This document shows positions 53,766 to 62,400 of a DNA stretch of 64,000 nucleotides, one piece after another; within the stretch, counting starts at the first letter, position 1; every line of letters begins with the position of its first letter. Source of the stretch: CAMTVQ01 sp947085255. GTDB taxonomy: Bacteria; Bacteroidota; Bacteroidia; Sphingobacteriales; Sphingobacteriaceae. Location of the stretch: contig CAMTVQ010000008.1 of assembly GCA_947085255.1 (NCBI GenBank), positions 24,657 to 88,656 of the forward strand, written 5' to 3'. The position numbers and the translations under genes are program-made. The notes under the pieces were generated by a model. It made no database searches and was not told the origin of the DNA. It saw only the letters and a program-made list of their open reading frames with translations.

Positions 53766-56756
53766 ATGAAGCATATTCTTTTACTACTCTCTTTGGCGAG
53801 TATTTGTGTAAGTAGCCAAGCCCAGCAAACATTTCCAGTAAATGGGGTGCAAAATACGAGTCCCATTGTGTATGCATTTACCAATGCAACTATTGTAATG
53901 GATCCAGAGAATATCCTAACCAATGCCACACTGATAGTAAAGGATAAGTATATTGAAAGCATAGGCACAACCATTACTATTCCACAAGGTGCTGTCGTGG
54001 TAAACCTAAAAGGCAAGTACATTTACCCAGGACTAATAGACGGATTTACAACATATGGTATGCCCGATGCACCAAAAGGCAAGGGTGGCGAAGACCCACA
54101 ATTTGTATCTGGTAAAAAAGGAGCATTTGGCTGGAATGAAGCGGTAAAGCCTGAGATTTCGGCAAAGGAGTTGTTTTCGGTAAATGATAAAAAAGCAGAC
54201 GAGCTACGTAAATTAGGTTTTACTACCGTAGTAAGTTTACAAAAAGACGGTATTGTACGCGGAAGTTCGGTAGTGGTAAATTTGGCCAACACTCGCGAAA
54301 ACGAACTTTTTGTGAGCAACAGAGCCAGCAGCAATTTATCGTTCAACAAAGGTAGCTCTACCCAAGATTTTCCTTCCTCGCAAATGGGGGCTATTGCTTT
54401 AATACGTCAAACCTATTTGGATGCGCAGTGGTACAAAACTAACCGTAACAAAGTAGATGAAAATATTTCGTTAGATGCATTTAATGAGCAGCGTAATCTG
54501 CCAGTAGTATTTGAGGTAGATGATGTATTAGAAGTTTTGCGAGCAGATAGAGTAGGTGATGAATTTGCTCAACAATATATTATTAAAGGAGCAGGTGATG
54601 AGTATCAACGTGTGGAGGAGGTAAAAAAAACAGGTGCTACACTTATTATACCTATCAATTTCCCCAAGGCGTATGATGTAGAAGACCCCGATATGGCTAT
54701 GCAAATAGGTCTTGCCGAAATGAAACACTGGGAGTTAGCACCATCTAACCCAGCTGCCTTAGAAAAAGCAGGCGTTCCATTTATGATTACTGCCACTGCA
54801 GCAAAAGACCAAAATGAGTTCTGGAAAAATATGCGTTTGGCGGTAGAATACGGTTTGTCGGAAAAACAGGCACTACGTGCGCTTACCGTTACTCCAGCAC
54901 AAACATTTAAGGTAGCAGATAAGGTAGGTATGTTGCGCAAAGGCTACTATGCCAACTTCATCATCACCAGTGATAAATTATTTGGTAAAAAAACCGAAAT
55001 ACTCGAAAACTGGGTGCAGGGTCAAAAGTTTAGTTATGGTGATGTAAATCAGAAAGACCTACGTGGCACGTATGATTTAACCGTAGGTGGTAATTTGTTT
55101 TTGCAACTAAAACTAAGTGGCGAAGCAAAAACACTGGAGGCAAATGTGGTTTTTGCTGATACCGCTAAAAAATCTAAAGCAACACTAACGCTTAGTAATG
55201 ATTTGGTAACGCTGTTTTTTGACAGCAAAGACAAAGAAAACAAAGGAGATATTCGTTTATCGGGCTATATAGCAGGTGCTAATTTTGAAGGTGCAGGCGA
55301 GTTGCCAAATGGTAAAAAGGTAAGTTGGAAAGCCGTGTACAAAGAGGCTTACAAAGCACCTAAAGAAAAAACAGACAGTAATAAATATGTGCTAAAAACG
55401 GGTAAAACGATTTATCCATTTACAGCCTACGGAAGTACCAATTTGCCAAAGCAAGAGCGTACGCTCATTAAAAATACTACCGTTTGGACTAATGAAGCAC
55501 AAGGTAGATTAGAAGGAGCTGATGTGTTAATAGATGGCGGAAAGATTGTACTAATAGGGCGTAATCTGCCATCAGCGGGTGTTGCCAAAACAATAGACGG
55601 TACCAATAAACATCTTACCGCTGGCATAATCGACGAGCATTCGCACATTGCTATTAGTAAGGGAGTAAACGATATTCAAACAGTTTCATCGGAAGTGCGC
55701 ATAGGCGATGTGTTGAATTCGGAAGATGTGAATATTTACCGCCAATTGGCAGGTGGAGTTACTACTTCTCATTTGCTACACGGTTCGGCCAATGCCATTG
55801 GTGGACAAACAGCACTCATTAAGTTGCGTTGGGGAAAATCGCCACAAGAACTAAAATTTGCCGGAGCTGATGGCTTTATAAAATTTGCCTTGGGCGAAAA
55901 CGTAAAACAAAGCAATTGGGGAGATAGAAATACCACCCGTTTTCCGCAAACTCGTATGGGGGTAGAGCAGGTGTATATTGATGCCTTTACCCGTGCCAAA
56001 GAGTATCAAAAAGCATTGTATGCTAGTCCATCTGGCACGCGCCGCGATTTGGAATTGGATGCTTTGTTGGAGATATTGAATAAAAAGCGTTTTATTACCT
56101 GCCACTCATACGTGCAGTCGGAAATAAACATGCTGATGCACGTTGCCGATAGTATGGGCTTTACGGTAAATACCTTTACCCATATTTTAGAAGGATATAA
56201 AGTAGCCGATAAAATGAAAAAACACGGAGCCGCAGCTTCTACTTTTTCTGATTGGTGGGCGTATAAGTTTGAGGTAATAGATGCTATTCCGTACAATGCG
56301 GCGCTAATGCAGCAGGTAGGTTTAAATGTGGCTATCAATTCTGATGATGCAGAAATGGCACGCCGGTTGAACCAAGAAGCAGCAAAAATAGTGAAGTATG
56401 GTAATGTATCGGAAGAGGATGCTTTGAAAATGGTAACACTTAACCCAGCTAAAATGCTACACATTGATAACAAAGTGGGCAGCATAAAGGTGGGTAAGGA
56501 TGCTGATTTGGTGATTTGGAACAATCATCCACTCTCTGTTTACGCTAAACCCGAAAAAACATTTGTAGACGGTATTGCTTATTTTGATGCGGAACGTGAT
56601 GTGCAATTACGTGAGGAAATGCACAAAGAGCGTGCGCGTCTTATTCAAAAAATGATGGAAGCAAAACTGCGCGGCGAGAAAACACAAAAACCAGGACTAA
56701 GTGCAGAGCGTCAGTATCATTGCGATACGTATGATGACGAAGCAGTAGCCAGATAA
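53766..56756 (+). CDS. Large double-amidohydrolase-domain protein
   Basis: A 996-residue exported protein with signal MKHILLLLSLASICVSSQAQ. It contains two amidohydrolase-like domains. The first (about residues 30-430) has the composite beta-sandwich start (IVMDPENILTNATLIV) and a degenerate metal site (YPGLIDGFTTYG lacks HxH). The second (about 575-940) has EHSHIAIS with HxH, CHSYVQSEINM, FTHILEGYK and INSDDAEMARR, as in active metal-dependent hydrolases. The extra middle region (430-570) is beta-rich. Acts outside the cytoplasm; substrate unknown. The following MauE-like gene is 25 bases away. Confidence 0.85.
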   Translation: MKHILLLLSLASICVSSQAQQTFPVNGVQNTSPIVYAFTNATIVMDPENILTNATLIVKDKYIESIGTTITIPQGAVVVNLKGKYIYPGLIDGFTTYGMPDAPKGKGGEDPQFVSGKKGAFGWNEAVKPEISAKELFSVNDKKADELRKLGFTTVVSLQKDGIVRGSSVVVNLANTRENELFVSNRASSNLSFNKGSSTQDFPSSQMGAIALIRQTYLDAQWYKTNRNKVDENISLDAFNEQRNLPVVFEVDDVLEVLRADRVGDEFAQQYIIKGAGDEYQRVEEVKKTGATLIIPINFPKAYDVEDPDMAMQIGLAEMKHWELAPSNPAALEKAGVPFMITATAAKDQNEFWKNMRLAVEYGLSEKQALRALTVTPAQTFKVADKVGMLRKGYYANFIITSDKLFGKKTEILENWVQGQKFSYGDVNQKDLRGTYDLTVGGNLFLQLKLSGEAKTLEANVVFADTAKKSKATLTLSNDLVTLFFDSKDKENKGDIRLSGYIAGANFEGAGELPNGKKVSWKAVYKEAYKAPKEKTDSNKYVLKTGKTIYPFTAYGSTNLPKQERTLIKNTTVWTNEAQGRLEGADVLIDGGKIVLIGRNLPSAGVAKTIDGTNKHLTAGIIDEHSHIAISKGVNDIQTVSSEVRIGDVLNSEDVNIYRQLAGGVTTSHLLHGSANAIGGQTALIKLRWGKSPQELKFAGADGFIKFALGENVKQSNWGDRNTTRFPQTRMGVEQVYIDAFTRAKEYQKALYASPSGTRRDLELDALLEILNKKRFITCHSYVQSEINMLMHVADSMGFTVNTFTHILEGYKVADKMKKHGAAASTFSDWWAYKFEVIDAIPYNAALMQQVGLNVAINSDDAEMARRLNQEAAKIVKYGNVSEEDALKMVTLNPAKMLHIDNKVGSIKVGKDADLVIWNNHPLSVYAKPEKTFVDGIAYFDAERDVQLREEMHKERARLIQKMMEAKLRGEKTQKPGLSAERQYHCDTYDDEAVAR

Positions 56757-56781
56757 ATAAAGCGCAAATACGTCCACAAAA

Positions 56782-57198
56782 TTGAAAAAAGTCGCCAATA
56801 TATCTCGTTATGTAGTTGCTAGTATTTTGTTGCTAGCAGCCATAGGTAAGCTGTTAGATTTGCCAGGCTATTACAACGTAATGGAGGGCTATCGCTTATT
56901 TCCTACGTGGAGTTTGTGGCCTATTGTGATTGCTATGCCGCTCATAGAGCTGCTTATTGCACTGATGCTGTTTGCAAATAAGCGTGTGCAGCAGGCGGCT
57001 TGGGGCTCTGTTATTTTGCATGCTGCCTTTGCAATAGTATTGGTTATCGAACTAATTAGAGGCATCGACTTGCAAAATTGTGGCTGCTTTGGCGTGTTTT
57101 TATCCCGTCCATTAAGTTGGGCAACACCACTGGAAGATGTGTTTATGATTGTATTAAGTTATCTTATTTTAAAAAATACTACTCAACAAAAAATATGA
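56782..57198 (+). CDS. MauE/DoxX-like membrane protein
   Basis: A 138-residue protein with four predicted transmembrane helices, fitting the MauE/DoxX family. A Cys pair in LQNCGCFGVF near residue 95-105 is typical of MauE relatives tied to thiol redox or disulfide handling. The start codon is TTG (56782). It ends with TGA, and the next amidohydrolase gene begins in an ATGA overlap. This TGA stop also shows the codon is used normally for termination in this genome. Confidence 0.78.
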   Translation: MKKVANISRYVVASILLLAAIGKLLDLPGYYNVMEGYRLFPTWSLWPIVIAMPLIELLIALMLFANKRVQQAAWGSVILHAAFAIVLVIELIRGIDLQNCGCFGVFLSRPLSWATPLEDVFMIVLSYLILKNTTQQKI

Positions 57199-58469
57199 AC
57201 AAAAAATTAATCGTTGGCATTGCTGCGCTTGTAGCCTGCAGCCAGAGTATGGCGCAACAAAAACCAATTATATTTATAAATGGTACTGTGCATGTGGGTA
57301 ATGGCAAAGTAGTTGAAAAAGCAACTGTTATTGTGCAAAATGGCACTATACAATCAGTAGAGAGTATTACTACCGCTACCATAGATCCTACGCGTGCCGA
57401 AGTAATTGATATTGCTGGACGTCATCTATATCCAGGACTTATTGCCTGCAATTCACGTATAGGTTTAGAAGAAATAGAAGCCGTGCGCTCTACCCGAGAT
57501 TACCAAGAAACGGGTAATATAAATCCGAATGTGCGTGCAATTATTGCCTATAATACCGATAGTAAAATTATTCCTACGGTTCGTACTAATGGAGTTTTAT
57601 TAGCTCAGATAACACCACAAGGCGGGTTAATGCCAGGTACTTCATCGGTAATGAAATTAAGCGGTTGGAACTGGGAAGATGCAGCATTAAAAGAAGATGT
57701 AGCCGTGCATCTTAACTGGCCACAAATGTATGTAAATACTGCGTGGTGGGCTGCTCCAGCAGAAGAACAAAAAGAACGTACCGATAAAGCCTTAAAAGAG
57801 CTAAAAAATTATTTTGACGCGGCAAAAGCCTATGCACAGTTGCGTAATACACCACCTAAAAACTTAAAATTTGAGGCTATGCGTGGAGTGTTTGCTGGGA
57901 GCAAAAAACTATTTATACGCGCAGATTTTACCAAAGAAATTATTGCTGCTGTAAATTTTGCCAAGAAATACAACATTACTCCGGTAATAGTAGGCGGAGC
58001 AGATGCACATTTAGTTACCGATTTTTTAAAGCAACATAACGTATCTGTAATTTTAGATCAGCCACATAGCTTGCCCAACCGTGCCGAAGAGGATATAGAT
58101 TTACCGTACAAAAAAGCCAAAGTATTGCAAGATGCAGGCATTTTGTATGCCCTAAGTATTGATGGTAGCTGGCAACAACGCAATTTGCCTTTTATGGCAG
58201 GTACTGCCGCAGCATACGGACTTACTAAAGAAGAAGCTTTGCAAAGTGTATGTTTAAATGCCGCTAAAATAATGGGTATTGATAAAATTGCAGGCACTAT
58301 AGAAGCAGGTAAGGAGGCAACATTGTTTATTTCGAGTGGAGATGCGTTGGATATGCGTAGCAATAACGTGGAGTTGGCTTACATACAGGGAAAGAAAATC
58401 AATTTGAACAATCACCAAAAGGAATTGTACGAAAAATTTAAGCAGAAATACGACGAGGCAAAGAAATAG
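57195..58469 (+). CDS. Amidohydrolase-family protein
   Basis: About 424 residues from the ATG at 57195, with a signal peptide ending SQSMAQ. The beta-sandwich element (INGTVHVGNGKVVEKATVIV) and the C-terminal SIDGSWQQRNLPFMAGTAAAYGLTKEEALQSV identify the amidohydrolase fold. The normal HxH is replaced by ACNSRIG (YPGLIACNSRIG), so the metal site seems degenerate and catalysis is doubtful. It overlaps the MauE-like gene by 4 bases (ATGA), so it is coupled to it and likely works beside the large amidohydrolase. Confidence 0.8.
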   Translation: MNKKLIVGIAALVACSQSMAQQKPIIFINGTVHVGNGKVVEKATVIVQNGTIQSVESITTATIDPTRAEVIDIAGRHLYPGLIACNSRIGLEEIEAVRSTRDYQETGNINPNVRAIIAYNTDSKIIPTVRTNGVLLAQITPQGGLMPGTSSVMKLSGWNWEDAALKEDVAVHLNWPQMYVNTAWWAAPAEEQKERTDKALKELKNYFDAAKAYAQLRNTPPKNLKFEAMRGVFAGSKKLFIRADFTKEIIAAVNFAKKYNITPVIVGGADAHLVTDFLKQHNVSVILDQPHSLPNRAEEDIDLPYKKAKVLQDAGILYALSIDGSWQQRNLPFMAGTAAAYGLTKEEALQSVCLNAAKIMGIDKIAGTIEAGKEATLFISSGDALDMRSNNVELAYIQGKKINLNNHQKELYEKFKQKYDEAKK

Positions 58470-58484
58470 CCTATATTTAGTATT

Positions 58485-58529
58485 CACAGTATTCATCCGA
58501 TGACTTAAAGTCATCGGATGAATACTGTG
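58485..58529 (+). terminator. 21-bp perfect hairpin ahead of crcB
   Basis: Left arm begins cacagtattcatccgatgac and is exactly complementary to the right arm, around a 3-base loop (taa). It follows the amidohydrolase stop by 15 bases and may be a terminator or a mobile repeat; no U-run of more than two follows. A match to the crcB fluoride riboswitch was not seen. Confidence 0.5.
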
Positions 58530-58541
58530 TTAAAATAACAA

Positions 58542-58904
58542 ATGAAACACCTCCTCCTTATAGGTATTGGTGGCTTTTTGGGCAGCGTTGCTCGCTACGT
58601 AATTGGCAATCCATTCAATACACCCGCTTTTCCTTACGGAACGTTTATGGTAAATGCGTTCGGGTGCTTTCTTATAGGTTTGGTTATTGGGTTAGACCAA
58701 CGCTTTGGTTTAGGAGCACCTTGGAAATTGTTTTTGGCAACCGGTATATGTGGAGGCTTTACCACTTTTTCAGCATTCTCTGTAGAAACACTCACGCTCT
58801 TGCAGGAACAAAAAATAGCTTTAGCTTTGTTTTATTCGGGTGGTAGCGTGCTATTAGGTTTATGTAGCTGCTACTGTGCCATGTTATTGGTTAAAGCAGT
58901 ATAG
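58542..58904 (+). CDS. crcB: Fluoride ion transporter CrcB/Fluc
   Basis: A 120-residue dual-topology membrane protein with four helices. The family motifs GGFLGSVARYVIG, GTFMVNAFGCFLIGL and GGFTTFSAFSVET (Phe box and Na+ site) are clear. Fluc channels let fluoride out of the cell as dimers. The gene is monocistronic in size and lies 3 bases before the following membrane gene. No fluoride riboswitch was recognised upstream. Confidence 0.95.
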   Translation: MKHLLLIGIGGFLGSVARYVIGNPFNTPAFPYGTFMVNAFGCFLIGLVIGLDQRFGLGAPWKLFLATGICGGFTTFSAFSVETLTLLQEQKIALALFYSGGSVLLGLCSCYCAMLLVKAV

Positions 58905-58907
58905 CTT

Positions 58908-59345
58908 ATGTTGCAGGTTACTAATTCTAAAGCATTTGGTTGGTTTGTGGCAGGTGTCGTTTTAGCCAGTTTACTCACTACCTTGGCCGTTATGTTTCTC
59001 GATTTTACTGTTTATACTATAGCATTACCCTATGTGGTGTACACCATTATTTTTTTCGGGATGTTGCTCTTGCGCCCTAATTATGTAGCTATTCAGTTTT
59101 CGGGTAATAAATTGTACATCAGCAGCGGCATACAGCAAGAAAGTTTATTAGAGATTCCTCAACACGAATATGCCGGATATAAACTTAATCCATCGGTATA
59201 TAATACAGTACATACATTGCTAGTATATCGTAAAGTAGCCAAGGGGTATTTGCAAAGCCGACCTATCCGTATTACGCTTATGACTAAGCAGCAATTGATA
59301 CTAATTAAAGAGGCGTTAGAACGGTTTAAGCCACCTCAGCAATAA
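58908..59345 (+). CDS. Small membrane protein with PH-like C-terminus
   Basis: A 145-residue protein with two N-terminal helices (about residues 10-30 and 35-52), followed by a beta-rich soluble domain resembling bacterial PH/YdbT domains (AIQFSGNKLYISSGIQQESLLEIPQHEYAGYKL). No catalytic motif found. It follows crcB by 3 bases and is likely cotranscribed with it. Function unknown. Confidence 0.6.
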   Translation: MLQVTNSKAFGWFVAGVVLASLLTTLAVMFLDFTVYTIALPYVVYTIIFFGMLLLRPNYVAIQFSGNKLYISSGIQQESLLEIPQHEYAGYKLNPSVYNTVHTLLVYRKVAKGYLQSRPIRITLMTKQQLILIKEALERFKPPQQ

Positions 59346-59388
59346 AAAAAAGAGGGACCTTCACAGTATGTGAAAGCCCCTCTTTTTA
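59344..59388. terminator. Bidirectional terminator after the small membrane protein gene
   Basis: The arms aaaaagagggaccttcaca and tgtgaaagcccctcttttt pair with a 3-base loop and two internal mismatches, with an A-run before and T-run after. It lies between convergent genes and can end transcription from both sides. Confidence 0.88.
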
Positions 59389-59409
59389 TTCGCTATAGTA
59401 CATTATAAT

Positions 59410-62400
59410 TTACTTGATAATAGAAATAGGAATAGACAGTGATTCCTTATTGCTTATAATCTTTAATGTATAAACACCTGTTCCCGACTCTGGTACAGAT
59501 AACGGTAATTCATAATGACCTGCTTGGTAATTATTACCATCTGTTTTCAGGTCTAATACAATTCTATTTGAATTATCAAATAATGCAATTTTTAATGTGC
59601 TTGAGTAGGGAATATCAATAAGAATTAATGATTGCCCATTTATAATAGGATTAGGAGTTACAACAGCTTTTATTTGCTCATTAGCAACAGGAATATTGCT
59701 TGTTGGGTTAGATGAACTTGTTGTATTCATGCTTACATTCCTTTGTGCAGTTAAGGCTGCTGTTAAAACTGTAGAGCAACTTTCGTCAAGGGAAGGAGCA
59801 AATAGACTTGACGGGGATGAACTACTTAATATTTTTATTTCTTTAGCTAGTAAGCAATCCCAATAATTAACAAGCGCCCATTGCTCCGTACTTAAATTAC
59901 TGCTTTTTATAGTATTCAGTGCAAGTAGGGCAGTATTCCGCTGGTCCATTAAACGAAATACTGCAACTTTATCTAATACTGCTCTTAATCCAGGAGTTGG
60001 ATTTGGAGTAGAACTAAGACATATAGTAAGATAGCCATTTTTAGTCGTAAGACCTGCATATTGATCAATTGCCTGTAGTGCTATTAATGAATTGGCAGTT
60101 ACAAATGGGGTCTTATTTTGCTGACTAAAGTTTGTTTTTTGCACTTGTAATGCAAATGCTTGAAGCATTAATGTATAGGAATTATCAATGATTGTAAATT
60201 CTTCTGGCAATAGAGGTGTCAATTTAACATTTACCAGTTCGCTTAACATCTTGATAACTTTGGTCAAATCTTCAGCTGTTTTAGCTTGGCTAAATTGAGC
60301 AGCTGCAATAGCATAAGCATCATTAATCTTAATGTAACTTGGGAATGATGGTGTTTTAATTACTTTACAAGCAATACAGCTAGGAGGTGTAACTTTTATG
60401 CCTGAAATGTTTAAGCAAGAATATTCTGAACTTTCAGGTTTGTTATCAGTAATAGTAAGATTTTTGCCACCGAAGGAGGAAACTAATTTATAGTTGCTGC
60501 CCGATATAGGATAATTAGAAGAAATGGAAGGCGACCAAAGATTTTGGGTGCCATCAATATCACCACAGGTGAGTAAGCTGCCATAAAAAATCCAGTTATT
60601 ATTTCCATAAAAAGAATTTAATCCAGTTGTTAGCTTTAATCTTTTTGCATTAGAAAAGTACAGGGCAGTTTCATTATTCTTAAAGTTAGCATATCCTGCA
60701 TTTTCCAATGAGCTCAAGTTAACAGTACTACCATAATATGCCTCTATACCGTATAAATTGTCACGCATATCGGTACATCTTAGCGTAAGTTCAGAGGGGG
60801 TATTTAGCCTTATGCCTGTTATTCCCGAGCTAATGGATGTTTTACTAACACGTAATGTACCTGTACTTCCCGAAAAAGAGATACCACAGTCTAAATGGTT
60901 TCCAAAAGTGCATTCAGAAATAACAGATGCATATTCCATTCCATCTGATAGCCATCCTGTTGAATTATAGTTAAATATACAATTTTGAATTGTAAGCCCT
61001 TTGCCAATAGAATATACACCATAAAAACAATTTTTGAATGTACAACCTTTTATAGATACAGTATCCCAAAAAGAACTTAATGCTACATTAATACCGTATA
61101 TACCCCTCTCGAAAGTGGAGTTTTCGATAGTTTTGGAACCATACCCATAAATGGTTAATCCTCTATGTCTATTATCAGTACCTGTTGACGAGGTAAGCAG
61201 TACATTAGAGTAATATAGCGGATTTTCAAGTATATTTACTACTGCATTTTCTTCCATTACTATCTTTCCGTTTTGGATGGTAAGTTGGGCCAATAATGCA
61301 TCATGGCGCATTTCGGCATCTTTGCTTACTTCTATCACCTTATCAGCAGTGCCAGATCCAATAATGGTAAATGTATGGTAAGGTTTTAATGTTAGTGGGT
61401 TATAATTACCACCAATTTTCGGAGTAGTTGAATTTACATACGCATCACTAAGAGTTATTCCGTATCGGATAAATCCAGTGCCAGTAAAGGTAAAATCTGT
61501 ACCACTTTGCAACATCATAATGTGTCCTTTAATTTCGAGTACAGAATTGTCCTTTTCGAGATTAATAATAGCATCTTTATGGTAGGTTAAATACCCATCT
61601 TCTTCGATTACTACCTTACCTCCATCGCGAACAATAATTTTCCCATTCCCTTCAATAACTAAATTTCCACCTTTCTTTATAGTTACAACAGCACCATTAT
61701 TGACTTCCAAAACGGATGTCGCTTTTAATATTAAAGCACTACTGTTTTCTACAATAAGGTTTGCATTAGGCTCTAAGCTTAATTTGGCATTAGGTGAGCA
61801 TTTAAAAACAGAATAATCAATAAAACTGCCATCCAGTAATTTAGTTTTATTTACAGTTCCAGATTTGTCAACTCTTATGGTTTTGCCCGACTTTATTACC
61901 ATATCTGGTAAATCGTTCTGGGTAATGTTGGGTAGTGTCACCTTCCCAGTATAGCGCATGTTATTATTTATAGCTGTTTCAGCATATTTAATTTGAACTA
62001 GCATATTATCGCCTTGCTGGTCTATTATTTTTATAGAAAGACCGTTGAAAAGATAGGGACCTAAAGTATCTCTTTGTTGGATAAATTTAGGATAGCTAAC
62101 TAATGCAGGATTTGTATCCATACCTATGCGATCGCCTACCTGAAAAGCAGTACTGCGCCTATTAAAAATATTAATGCCTTGTTCGTTTCTGCCACCACTA
62201 TTTTCATATAACATAGCTGTGTTGCTTCCATCTGTTTCTCTAACTAGATATACTTGTTCATTATCTCCTCCAGAATTATAATCACTATTGTGTGAAATAA
62301 CATTATCTGGATATATCAGACTATCCTTCTTCTTTGAAGAAGAAACTACTAATCGAACAAGGTCATCTCTAAACCGCACGTATGGGTTTGTGCCAGCTAC

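Noticed and set aside
56006..56524. Minus-strand open frame of 172 residues
   Set aside because: It is antisense to the well-supported second domain of the large amidohydrolase and has no recognisable motif.
58470..58541. Fluoride riboswitch upstream of crcB
   Set aside because: The region is a single perfect hairpin and lacks the pseudoknot-forming pattern expected of the crcB riboswitch.
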